Positions 1 through 11,249 of a stretch of DNA of 64,000 bases are shown here, one piece after another (position 1 is the first letter of the stretch; every line of letters starts with the position of its first letter). The notes beneath the pieces were generated by a model, which was given only the letters and a program-made list of their open reading frames with translations, made no database searches and was not told the DNA's origin. The stretch lies in the NCBI GenBank assembly GCA_023053545.1, contig JAKZAN010000001.1, positions 7,398,565 to 7,462,564 of the forward strand, in the 5' to 3' direction. The stretch comes from Lepidurus packardi (Eukaryota > Arthropoda > Branchiopoda > Notostraca > Triopsidae). The position numbers were made by a program, and so were the translations under genes.

Positions 1-445
1 AATCCTACGGGATGAGTATGGCCGCCGGCGAACTCCTTATGACGCCTATGGTCAGACGCTATCGGTCTCTCCGACGCGCCGCTATAATGATTACAGCAGC
101 AGCGCTCCAGGTAACATGTTGGCGGGAAAATTTGCTTCAGGCGGCATAATAACTGAAGAAGAACGTTCCATGGAGCGTTTGGCTTCCACCTTCCGTACAG
201 AATTCCGCACGGAGGACTACACTAGCGGCCTGTATGAACGTTTGGCGGATTTGTCTCCACTAGCCAGTGACATGGATGTGGATCTAAATCACGAGTTACC
301 GCCCATGCCTTTGCTGCCCGACCTGCCGAGCCGATCTCGTAAATTGCTGGAAGATTTAGGGGCCAGCCCTCTGGCGGAATCCCGAGGCAAGTATGGTGGT
401 GGTGGTGGTGGGCAATCTCGTTACGCAAAAGGCTACCTGCATTAG
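1..445 (+). CDS. 3' part of an unidentified coding exon, open from the window edge
   Basis: One frame is open from base 2 to a TAG at 443-445, about 147 codons with no stop, so this is the C-terminal end of a longer protein cut by the window edge. The protein is rich in Arg, Ser, Tyr and acidic residues and ends in a six-glycine run at about 397-414. No domain is recognisable. An AATAAA lies 583 bases after the stop, consistent with a true 3' end. Inside the exon the bases AG|GCAAGT at 385-392 match the consensus of GC-AG introns. Splicing from 386 to the acceptor at 2077/2078 would keep frame and join this exon to the PDZ-C2 exons downstream. It could therefore be an upstream exon of the Fife/RIM-like gene with an alternative short end, or a separate gene. 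Confidence 0.6.
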   Translation, partial: ILRDEYGRRRTPYDAYGQTLSVSPTRRYNDYSSSAPGNMLAGKFASGGIITEEERSMERLASTFRTEFRTEDYTSGLYERLADLSPLASDMDVDLNHELPPMPLLPDLPSRSRKLLEDLGASPLAESRGKYGGGGGGQSRYAKGYLH

Positions 446-2077
446 AGAAAAATGAGAAAAACAGAAAAAAGTTTCAGATCTCATTCAGATTTAAGAAAAC
501 GTTAGATTCTTTAGATTAAAAACACCTTGAAAAAGAACACCTTCCCTTTCCCTTTTATTCTTCAACCCTGTCAAGCCAACCTTCAACGACGTTTTTAGAG
601 TATGTGGACCCCACTTGAAGTCCTGTGCTGTTCTTTCGATTTAGTATTGCTAGCGAGTTCTTCTTTTTGTGTTCGTTTCAATCGCCATGAAAAAACCACG
701 CCCTCTGTCTGGCTTAAATAAGGTTTGCAAAGTATTGCCTTTGGAGTGCGCAGCATAACTGGAGTATCTACTTTTCCTCATAACACTTTCCATGTCGTAT
801 TTCTGTTCTTCTATAACCTAAAATAAGTGTACGCGCCATGCAACTTTATCTTATTTTGGATTGCACAAGAAATTTCCAGTACTGTAATTCCACCCAGAGG
901 CGAAATTAAGCTTCTTTTTGTGTTCCCCCGTAAACAGTAGTGTTTTTCTAAAAAAAAAGCAAAGATTTCCCTACAGTTTCTATGTGATAACCATATTTCT
1001 TTCTTGTTGGAATTTTATTGCTATAGCAATAAAAAGATCGTGTTCTGAGTTGAGCAAAACGCATGATTAGTTTTTGTGTTTGAATGTTGGCTTTCAACTG
1101 GTGCCCGTAGCTTGTTTGCACGAACTATTCTTAGCTTTTGCGTTTCCAAATTTCATTATTGGTTTACCTTCCAGTTCAAAGTTTTAAGTCTATTGTTTGT
1201 CTTAAGACTCTTGCTTTCCTCCACCCCAGTTATCGGCCTTGGGATTTACTGAAGTCAGACGTGCAATAATTGAAAGACAAAAACAGCACCTGTGCCTTAT
1301 CGAAAAAATAAGAAAGCCGGTTTAATAGCTCTACCTAAAACCGTGCTTCTCCTTATTTCATAGCAAGAAAAAATAAGAGGTTACAGGAATCCTTGGGAAG
1401 GATTTATTTGAAAGTTGAAAGGCAGAATTTTCCGTTTTCATTACATAGGTTTTTTTTTTAAATCCGGAACTAAGAAACGTTTAACTGTCGATTCGATTTA
1501 ATTAGTTTTCTTGTGTAAAATTTCGGAATAATTCTGTTGCCCCCAATTTTTTGGAAACATAATATTCCCCATTTCTTCCTCCTTACCCCCTTTTCTCTAT
1601 TGATTGTTGGGCTACGAGTGTATGCATGTGTATACTATTTAATTCGAAGCCTCAATATTTCAAAACATGTTTGGGTTGAGGTGTGCCAGGTTTGCATACA
1701 CGATGCGTAATGGCTGTGGTTAAAACTTACATATCTGGACGCCTTTTTTCTGTATTCTTTTTTTTAAAATTATTTTTCGAAATCACCATTCATAATTTAT
1801 TTCTTCGTTTATTTATTACTGGATCCTTTCTTTTTACAATCCCGGACACTGACATGTCTTTGGACAGTTTTTAACTTGGCTGAAGGTGTTTTATTAGAGC
1901 TCTGGCTGTGGCTGTGACAAAAAAAAAATAACTTTTTGGCTGTACTGTGCCGTGCGCTTAACCATCACCCACCACCGTTTACCACATGTGAGTTTATTTT
2001 TTTTGGTTTCTTGTACAGTTAACGACGGGGCAGTCCGAGACTTATCTGTGGCTTTGGGTATTGTTTTTTTCTTACAG
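446..2077 (+). other. 3' UTR and/or intron between the first exon and the PDZ exons
   Basis: AT-rich sequence with no convincing coding exon. It holds an AATAAA at 1028-1033. It ends in a strong pyrimidine-rich acceptor (TTGTTTTTTTCTTACAG, 2061-2077), which shows that the next exon is internal and that coding exons lie upstream of it. Confidence 0.6.
1028..1033 (+). other. Putative polyadenylation signal AATAAA
   Basis: Canonical AATAAA 583 bases after the stop at 445, on the coding strand. It would serve the short form of the upstream coding region. Confidence 0.4.
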
Positions 2078-3490
2078 AGGAGTCGCTTCATGCTATGGCC
2101 CAGAAGGATCGCGAGTTGAAGAAAACTAATGAGAAGCCAAAAACTAGTTCGTTGAAACGGTATCCGTATCCCGTCAAGCGTATTCTTTTATCATGCGATT
2201 CAGGTAAAGGAAATTTCGTTCCGAGCCGTGTCACAAGTTTTGAATGCTATTTCTTATTCAGGGGAGAATGTAGGAATGAAAATCGTTGGCGGAATGTCTT
2301 TACCCTATACCAAAGATTGCGGCGCCATCGTAAAGGAAATCTCGCCTGGGGGAATTGTTGATACTCTGGGACAAGTTAAAGAAGGTGAGATCCTTTCTTT
2401 GCTGGGTGGATTTCTTTTCATGATTTGTTCTTTATAGGAGATCAAGTGTTGGAGTGGAATGGACTTATTTTAAGCGGAAAGAGTGCGGTGGAAGTGCAAT
2501 CCATCGTAGCGCAAAGTAAAGGAGAGGTTGAGGTGGTTCTGCGGGACCGAGATATTGTTCATCGTCAGAAACATTCGTTAGACTTGAATGGGAATGATAG
2601 TCGCGATAAAAGTTATTCTCCCCAACGTCCACAAGCCAATGGCATGAGCCACCACTTGTCTGGATCCTCCGATATAGTGGATACTGACGTCAAGAAACGG
2701 AAGGTAAAAGCTGATCCACTTTTATGTGCCAGATTAACAAAAGGGCCCTTTACCCTCTTTTCTTCAGTGGTCTTTACCTTTGGGACAGGTTCAATTGCTT
2801 GTGTGCTATGATGTCCGAGCTCATATCCTTTACGTCACTGTTTTACGAGCACGTGGATTACAAACCCGTAAACCTGACGGCGATTCCAGGCCAGAACCTT
2901 TCGTTAAAGTACGGTATATTCCCTTAACTGTAGAATTGCCAAGATATATGAAAGTAATTTTATTTTAGTGTAATCTTCTTCCGGGAGGAATTGAATTGCA
3001 GCGTCGGACACGGTTCTTGTCCAATACAAGTAACCCAGAATGGCACCAGACAATGGTTTATGAGTGCATCAGTCCCGAGGATTTGCGCTATCGCAAGCTA
3101 GAAGTTAGTGCGTGGCATTACCAGAGCGACCATGGTCAACGACATGAGTTTCTGGGCGAATTACTGCTAGATTTGGGGGATCAGTCAGTCGTGGATGAAC
3201 AGCCACATTGGTATAACTTACAAGACAATGCAGAAGGAATGGCTAGTATACCCAGGTCGCGCCCACCAGTTCCTCATACAGTCCTGAACGGAAAACATTC
3301 GGGTAAGAACTTTGAAAGTTTAATGATGCATAAAGAAGAAAAATAACGGTAGTACTGTTTTCCTGATACAGTTGTCACATTGGGACGTCGTAACACACAG
3401 AGCGTGTCTCTGTTGCAGTCTGCAATGACACCAGGACATGACGGCATGTCTCAGGCAGGTTGCCATGGAAGTATGTGCTGCATTTTTTAA
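2078..3490 (+). CDS. Fife/Piccolo/RIM-family active-zone protein, PDZ-C2 portion
   Basis: Exons read as 2078-2203, 2262-2384, 2438-2703, 2768-2929, 2969-3302 and 3372-3490, phases consistent throughout. The PDZ domain (about 2270-2560) carries GMKIVGG and DQVLEWNG. A C2 domain follows (about 2783-3230) with FVKVRYIP, RRTRFLSNTSNPEW and HEFLGELLLDLG, ending in the EPHWY-like block (QPHWYNLQ) typical of RIM C2A. This domain order and these motifs fit Fife, Piccolo and RIM, scaffolds that organise neurotransmitter release sites; Fife is the arthropod member. The gene stops soon after the C2 domain, without a second C2, and ends in Cys-Cys-Ile-Phe, a possible CaaX prenylation box. Intron 2930-2968 would be only 39 bases, so that junction is less sure. 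The N-terminal part must lie upstream, perhaps in 1-386. Confidence 0.85.
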
Positions 3491-3839
3491 AACGGAAGAG
3501 ACAATCGCTCGAACCATATCGTTGACAACGAAGCATATCTAAAAAATGTAAGGGTAAATTTGGCTGGTGGCATGAACAGCGAGGGTTTAGGAGCAGAAAC
3601 GACTTTGGTCTGTATTGCTGTCATTATTTTCTGGTTTCGTAAACAGAAGTTTAAACGTGAGTTGGTTTCTCTCGTAAACCCATCGTACTAAATTAAACGC
3701 TTGTGGCTTTGCCTCGTATGATATGTTCTACAGATTATGTCCGTTCATCATTAATCACATATCAGCAACGTAATACATTCCCGTGTCCCTTCACGGTTAA
3801 AATGTTCGTTTTCCTGTATGTTAAGAGGATGAACAAATA
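3491..3839. other. Gap between the Fife-like gene and the EGFR relic
   Basis: About 350 bases that separate two convergent units. It probably holds the 3' UTR of the Fife-like gene. No coding exon or repeat is seen. Confidence 0.5.
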
Positions 3840-5566
3840 CCGGCCAGGATCACGTGCCATTTTGCCAAATTCCTCTGCCAACTCTTTAAATGACGGCCTG
3901 GAGTCTGCATCCAGCATTCAACACTTGATAAGCATCATGTAGACGTCAATAGTACAGCTAGGTGGTTGGGGCAAACTCTCTCCCTTTTCCAGCAAGTCCG
4001 GTACGTCTCTCGCTGGTACGTGTTCATACGGTCTTCCCCCGTACGTTAAGAGTTCACAGACTGTGACTCCAACGGCCCAGACGTCGGATTTGTGCGTAAA
4101 GACGCGGTGCTGGATGCACTCCAACGCCAGCATTTTGATGGGCCTTTTCCCGCCGGCTGCCTTGTGTTCGTCTTCATTGATATCCAAGAGCTTAGCTAAC
4201 CCCAAATCCGTTATTTTGACATAACCCGGGTTCTGGACTAACACATCGCGGGCGGCTAAATCGCGGTGCACGAGGCGTCGTTCTTCCAAGTACGCCATCC
4301 CGCGGGCAATTTGAGTGCACCAATTGAGCAAAGGTTTGGACCCAATCTTGTCCTTGTTATTCCTCACATAGTCTAGCAAGCAACCCAGTGGCATGAGCTG
4401 CGTGACCAGCATCATTTGGGATGTCATACACACCGCCAAGAGCTGAAGCAAATTAGGGTGCTCCACCGAGGCAATGATGTACGCTTCGTCAGGATTTCGC
4501 GACTGGTGTTGGAGCCTGGCGCTGTGCCTTCACGCAAGACTTTGATAGACACCGGGATCTTGACATTGTCCAGCTCAGGTACCCAGACCCCTTTATACAC
4601 TGTTCCAAGCTGCCCGTAGCCCAAGATTCCCGCCACGACGCAATTCAGCTTCTTTAACAATGCGCAATTTGGCCAGATTGGGTTTCACGTGAGAAGGACG
4701 CAGGAGTTCGCTGTCTTCAAAACCAGACATTACCATAGTCATCTTGGCCGTGTTTTCCTGCGATTTTGCACGGGATGCCAGTGGTAGCCAAACCAAGCCA
4801 GAAAAACACCCAACAAAAAAGTACAACCCAAAACACCTAAAATGGCGGGGTACGTGTTCGTCGTCGACGCCTAGCGCGGCCAAAATGGCTGGTTCTTTGG
4901 CGCAATACGGATCGCCTCCGTCTTCGGGAAAGATTTTATGCGGAGCTTCTGTGGGGCAACTCGCCGTGCAGTTGAAAGTGGTACCATTGGCAGGGGCTCC
5001 CTGAAACAACACAATGTATGGCAATGAAGACTCCATTCATGCGAATGAACGGTAGGGGGAAGATCGGAAAGATAAAACTCACGTCGTAAATCCGGTAGTT
5101 TCGGCACGCAGAGCAATGGGCCAGGGATGGTCCCGTGCAGCCACGGCATTCCGACGAGCACCGGCGGCATTCGTGGACCTTTTCATCCGCATAATGGTCT
5201 TGAGGACACTTATCTTCGCACTGTTCGCCGCGCTTATACCGAACGCAATCCGAGCAAACAACTCGTGGAACTCGTAACCCGTGCAACGCTTACAACGCGG
5301 GTGACATTTTCGGCAAATCGCTTTACCCGCCAAGGACTTTAAAGGCCCCACTTCTTGCGGCCCCAACCATTCCGAGTAGTAACCATCTGGACAAGGTTCA
5401 TCTTTCTTCAAGCAGCGCTCCTACGAAAGTGAAAAGAAGAAACCATGAGCCAAAATCGCCTTTTACAATTCATGCAAAATTCGATCGAGACGAACAACAC
5501 GGTATAGGTGAACAACATATAGGTGAACGGAGTTGGAAAACCGTAAAAGAAGTGTAGCTTGAAAAC

Positions 5567-5607
<41 letters not shown>

Positions 5608-8600
5608 CTATTTACCACTTCGACGTCTCCGTTGATGATGTCTTTTTCGCAGCCTTTGCAACCCAACAGGCCTATGTTATTTTCGGGTCCAAAACATACT
5701 CCCATGCAGTTCTCATGGCAGGATTGGCACACACCTTGCTCGTGACAGAGCGGCACGCAATACGGCCCATCCTGCACATGCTTGCACTACGAGCAGTGCC
5801 CCGGCCCTGGTCCTGTGCACGTATCCATACATTCTTCGTAGCATCGTTGGCAAATGCCGTCGCCGCTTTCATAAATCCTGCGCATTTGCAATCCAAAATG
5901 GTTGCATTAGCATACTGGATTCTTGCCTGATGGCACAATTCTTCAGTACAATTCATTTCTTACCATAAGCGCTGATCACAGGTAGAGACACGGGTGTCAC
6001 CCAATCGGTAACGCGCACAAGATAAGCAATCGGAGGGTTCCAAGCCCCAGCAGCCTTCTGCGGAACATTCTGAACTGCACACCTGCCCAGCCTCACCTGT
6101 AATGGATGCGTTACATAAATTATAATATGAATAAGATGCATTAAAATGCACCAAATAAGTACTGCCAAAAACATAGCACAGAATAACTTACGGCATTCCA
6201 TGTCAGCCTTATTCTTGTGTCTCAACACTGGGGATTTGACGATGCGTGTGAAGTTGATGGAGTCGGCCAAGCACATTTCCTTGTTTTCCAAGATGGCCAC
6301 ATTACCCGAACGCACCTGTCTTAATGAACGCAACCCCAGTGATGTCAACGATGTTTTTACAATATAAAGCGAAGGAAAGTACTCGGTAAGCGTTCTCCCT
6401 CCGATCACTTCCAAATGCCCAAAGAAAAAACGTGAAGATTCCAAGATTGTAATCACGCGCGAACAAAATAAGCATCCGATTGCCAACGCTTACCTGGAAT
6501 ACGAGAGATTTTTAAAGTCGATGTGACTGGCTTGCACGTTAATAAAACCCGTCACTTCTTTGACGTTAGAAAAGACTTCCAGTCGATCCGGGTGCATGCG
6601 GGGGTAGCGGGCACCGAAGGTAAAATTGGGATAAAAGTTTTGGAATCCGACAAACGATATATACAAAATGGTCAAAGAACCATCAATGACTGTGCAATCT
6701 TTGAAGGAATCGATATTTCCGGCGTGGAGTACATCCACTCCTGGACAAGTCTTCGGACAAGGGCCATCGCAAGGCACGCACTCACCGTCTCGAGGCTACA
6801 CAAATCAAAATCACAGTCAATTAGAAAGTGGTGCCTCTTTCCCTCTCAAAATCCTTCTTTGAAACTAAAAACTTTGAAATTGCTCCCCGAAACCAAGAGA
6901 TTTCACGACCTTTCCACGCATTGTTATTGAATTGCCTTGCACTGTTACGTTAATTTGCCTCACTGAAACTTTTGGAGCTTTCGCAATCGCGATTTTCAAA
7001 ATTCAACCCTTTCTTCGATTTATTTGCAATAAAAACCTTGAATGACAAAAGAACTTACCATTTTTTTTCAAAGGACAAGTCCGCACACAGGCGCCATTGT
7101 CTCTCAGCAAGTATTTCGGACAATTTTTGACGCAGGCGGCACCATATGAATATTGTCCTTCAGGATTCGTTTCCCATGAACACGTTATAGGATTCTAGTG
7201 TTGCATTGCTGGGCATTCTTGCTTACACACCCCGTCATCGAAAAAGTTGCGACATGCCTAACACACAAAGACGTTGATAGACATTACCATCATTGTTTGG
7301 TAAATGTCATCCCAAAAGCGTACAACAACCGCAAAAAAAAATAGTTCACAAAAAAACTTTTACTTACTAAGCAATCACTCTGTTTCGGACCGGTGCAACC
7401 TCTAGCGCAGAACAAATGACAACATTTGTGAGGTTTGGGACCAAAACACCTGCTCTGATGGCACTGTGGACTGCAAGTTACTTTGGAAAATTTCTGTCAG
7501 TTGTGCGGTATTTCGCCCCAGCATCCTTCTTCGCAAGACTTGTGACATGCTTGTCATTCTCGTTCCTGTTGAGTAAAATTGTAGACGTACACGTATATGG
7601 CTTCTGCACCCGTGATAATCGTCCCACTTGATGGTCTTAACGTGGCATAAAATATAGTTGTTGAACAAGCCTACATTCCCCGCCAAGATGTCTGGGAAAC
7701 GAAAACACAGTTACTGTTTTCCGAATCTTTAACAATGCACAACAAAAGATACCTCAGCTCAGGCACTTCCAGGTTATGCATCTTGGACAGTGTGACCATC
7801 AACGCAAACTCTTCATCGTAGACGGTCAATTTGAATAACCTCCTTCCGCGGATGGTTTGCAACGAAGGTAATACGATGCTGGGTACATGCACGTAGGAAA
7901 TGGGTACATAGCCCGTTACTTCACGAATATGTTGTAGAAACAACAAACTCAAATTCTCGTCTCGTCACGTGAGCTCCAGATTCCCATCAACGTAGGTACA
8001 GTTGGTATAATGGTCCAGCAAGTTTCGGTAATGGTCCCGATTAGAAGGCCTTGACATGCGTCCGTTCGTCCCAACACAAATTAAAAGTGTATCGAGCAAC
8101 TCAATTAACCTTCACATCATTCCATTTCGCATGTTTTTCACTGGATAGCGAAACTTCATTTGCACGTTCCTCTCTGATGGAACATTTGTTGTCATTCCGG
8201 AAGGCAAACCAAACCGGGCTAATGTCAATGAGAACACTATCGTAAAATGGAGAAGGAGAAGGTAAAAGGAAACAAAAACACGGATTTGGACCAATACTTC
8301 TCACTTTTTCGAAAAAAATTCCTTCCTTATTATTCTCCTCATTAATGTATGAACAAGGCGTCGGTGCAGCAATAAACTGAGTTTCACGCAAAAGTTTTGG
8401 TTTCTTTCTAGATAACATCTTTGTTTCTTTTCCTTTTTTGTCTTGGGAAAATTAAGTTACGAGGAGCTTAATGTCTATTTTTCACATTTTAAAGTTTGCT
8501 ACGTGATTAGTTTCATAGGTTTCTTTTCCCAGAATGAGATAATGGCTGGGAGCTAGCACCCGAAGACTTGAATTATGAATGAGAGAATGCGAAAAGGTGT

Positions 8601-8778
8601 ATGCCAAATGGAAGATCGTGCCGAAAGCGTGTTTTTGACAGGTATATGCAAATGATCGGAAGGATAGAAGGGGGATCTTACCTCGTTCTTCGATGACGGT
8701 GGCAGCGTCCACGATGGGTCCATTTATGGCTACTAGTAAACTAATCCAAAAGGCACAGAAACAAGCCCAAGATGTCAT
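3840..8778 (-). pseudogene. EGF receptor tyrosine kinase pseudogene (unprocessed, intron-bearing)
   Basis: Read on the minus strand this follows the order of insect Egfr: signal peptide (8778-8682, with a good donor), L1 domain, furin-like Cys-rich region, L2 domain (about 6793-6200), further Cys-rich repeats, a transmembrane segment (about 4880) and a tyrosine kinase domain (about 4690-3840). Introns are retained, so it is a duplicated or decayed gene and not a retrocopy. In-frame stops lie at 7965-7967, 7554-7556, 7497-7499, 7195-7197, 5787-5789 and 3918-3920. Frameshifts fall near 7620, 5260, 4630 (one extra G in the glycine loop) and 4490. Kinase hallmarks are also changed: HRDLAARN reads [11 protein letters not shown] reads DLG, and the Trp of PIKWLALE is Met, although the VAIK lysine survives as VSIK. 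Neighbouring genes read cleanly, so sequencing error is an unlikely cause. A working EGFR is expected elsewhere in the genome. Confidence 0.92.
5569..5602. repeat. Homopolymer of 34 T within an EGFR pseudogene intron
   Basis: An uninterrupted run of T (A on the pseudogene's strand) in the intron between two Cys-rich exons. It could be a simple repeat or the tail of an old retroposed fragment. No target duplication was seen. Confidence 0.7.
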
Positions 8779-9194
8779 GATGGCGTCTTTGAAGACTTGA
8801 AAAGCTCAAGCCCGGCAAAACAATGAAAAATACGTTCACCTTATGCACAGCAAGAAAATTTAAAACTAAAAAAAAACTCGCGTGCGGTTCACACCGTAAT
8901 GTATGCAGGCATGGTCAACCCCGAACACGTTAAAAGAGAGCTTGTACCAACAAATAAATGAACCCTTTTCAGGAAACTTCCCAATGTCAAACGTCCTATT
9001 TGCTCCAAATTCCTCCACAAAATAAGAAAACTGAGGAACGCCGTTTGGGGTAAAATTCGAGTTGAAACTGGGAGCGGTGTAAAATCATGTACATGTGCGA
9101 CCATGTGTGAAGCGGTGAAAAGAATTCCCTAGTCGAGAAATCTTGGATCCTGTATTCTGACTCGTCTGTCCGGAAAGTTAGAACGTCTGTAAAG
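8779..9194. other. Gap upstream of the EGFR relic
   Basis: No supported coding exon. It would contain the former EGFR promoter region. Nothing else recognisable. Confidence 0.4.
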
Positions 9195-10055
9195 TTAAGC
9201 CTGTAAAGTTAGAGCGAAAGCGGTATTGACTAAGCAGCCTCCTGATCCAGTTTTCGATATTTGAGAAATAGCCGGTAAATCCCAGTTGGTGTTAATTAAA
9301 GATGTCACTAGAGTATCAGAATTTGCTAGGTGATAATTATGAGAACCAATCCAATAAAGCCCTCCATTTGTATACAAACAGTAAATCATAGTAAGGTCCC
9401 GGTCACAGTATCCTTTTGCTTGACGACTACTTATTCCCCAGGGCCACATAGGCCACACTAATCTCCCGTCTGTATATATTTTGTGAGGAAGATCAGTGTG
9501 ATTTACTTTTCGTATAAAAATTTACGTGAAACTCCCCTTATGAAGTAATCATCACATTTTAAGCCTATAAACCCCACGTACCCAATTACGGCTGCACAAT
9601 CGCGGTTGGATGCCCAGTGCGGATAACCTATGCAAGCTCTCTTTTCCACCAGTATATTAGGCACTTTATCCCAAACTTTCCCTTCGCTAATGGTAAAGTC
9701 AAGCTTTGTTTGTACGACTCTGTAGTTACAAATGCTGCCCGTTATACAAACGGCAAGTGACCAAGTCAGGTGTCGTGGCAGAGATTAAAGTTTGGGCGCT
9801 CGGGCAATTGGCTTAGCTTGCACAAAGCTTTAGACAGAAAGAGTCAGCGAATAACCGACCTTTATTGGGTTTGGTCAATTATTAGTATTATTTTTCGGCT
9901 TGTTAACCAAACGTATATTTACCTTGAGAAAGGGCATAATTTGTAGCAGTGAAACTAGTGCGGGTAAGACGAATGTTACCTTGATACGAAAGGTGACTTA
10001 CGGAAGCTATGTTGTCTGCTTGACAAACCGAAATGAGTACAAATAATTTCCACAT
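9195..10055 (-). pseudogene. Decayed paralog of the PAN-like secreted protein at 18449-19674
   Basis: Minus-strand fragments match the intact gene at 18449-19674 in the same order. The start at 10055 gives a short hydrophobic leader followed by HLSYQG (HPSYQG in the intact copy). About 9850-9735 gives FCLKLCAS, TCRLYN and neighbouring matches to FCCRMCAS and VCHLYN. About 9715-9580 gives GKVWDKV and LKCDDY (GSIWDKV and VNCHDY). About 9450-9195 gives a VWPWG block (IWPWG) and a partial match to the C-terminal domain. A TAA at 9813-9815 interrupts the Cys-rich part, and a frameshift follows within the next 80 bases. The last third of the C-terminal domain is not found. It looks like a dead tandem duplicate, separated from its partner by 8 kb that includes a retrotransposon. 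Confidence 0.75.
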
Positions 10056-11234
10056 CTTACTAAATTTCAAACTACTGTTACACCGATCACTTCTCATCTA
10101 CTGACTATATGCTATTCTTGTATATAAGCTCGTCATTTCCCTTGCAAAAAGGTAGTCTTCAAGAAAGTATTCTGATAGCATTCAACGAGTCTACAAAACT
10201 CCGGACCATGTTATTTTTACTCATACCCAAATTCTCCACAATTCTAATTCACCTGGCACTTGACCAGACGATATGTCAATCTTACCCTCGCCAAACTTAG
10301 GTATATCATGTGACCTAATCACACGCAGTTCACGTTTAAGCACGTTTCTACACTTTATGCTACACGTTGCAATCAAAAGTATCCATAATGTTACATATCG
10401 TGTTACGTTAATGTCAACTCCATCTTTTGTGTACATATACCCTGTCCCCCTGTATAATTTTTCGTTCCAGTCTTCCTAGGTTTATTGCGGCATATTATAA
10501 GCATGCCACCCCTACGAAGAATTAAGAAAACGTCGGTACGAAACATTTAACCTCGATGTGGCACACTTGGTGGAAAATAGTACCCGATATGCAAACGGTC
10601 GACTTTAACGAATCAATAGTGCAAGAGGGCGTGCGTAAAAAGCTTGAATAGCACGCCCGCTAAGTCTGTTCATAAATGTGTGATATACTGAACCCTACCT
10701 AACTGTTTGAATCACAGTATAGAGGTTTTCAGAGTATGCTAACAGGGCTATCTTCCAATGTTAAGGTTTTCTGACGACCTTCTCGGTCCCCAGAGTAATA
10801 TTCAGGTGAAAGGCCAGAAAATTAAAGGGTACATTCGCAAACCTCCCAGTGCTGTTCAAAAAAGGTTACGACGGTTTACAAAGCCGGTAATTTAAATCTA
10901 TTGCTTTAAACTATGTGAGCTTAAAATAAAAGATGAATGAACTAGATCAAAGCACAACACGTATACACATTATAGACTATTTCGCGTTACCCAGGTTGCA
11001 CCACGAGGTGCAGTCTATTTTGCAACCCATACATAGGTGTTTTATAGTATACAGGTTTAACCCCATATACTATAAAATACCCATGTATATTAATGTCTAT
11101 GTGTTGTTATGCAAAAAGGAACACAACAAATTACTCTAGGCATGTTTAAGTAGACTAGCTTAACCACTACTTGACACTAAATCTCGCTTTGCTAAAAACT
11201 CACTTATATTACACTTATGTTACACTTATATTAT
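10056..11234. other. Non-coding stretch before the retrotransposon
   Basis: AT-rich, no supported gene. It ends in a short irregular repeat of 'ttacacttatatta' (about 11205-11233) just before the first gag similarity. No LTR copy matching the sequence after 15830 was found here. Confidence 0.5.
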
Positions 11235-11249
11235 GAAGCCATTTTGAAA

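Noticed and set aside
222..428. Minus-strand open frame with six histidines in a row
   Set aside because: It is the reverse complement of the GGT/GGG glycine run in the plus-strand coding exon.
7497..7967. EGFR relic as a selenoprotein with TGA decoded at Cys
   Set aside because: Frameshifts and TAG stops in the same gene, plus lost kinase residues, show general decay. TGA is a one-step change from Cys and Trp codons.
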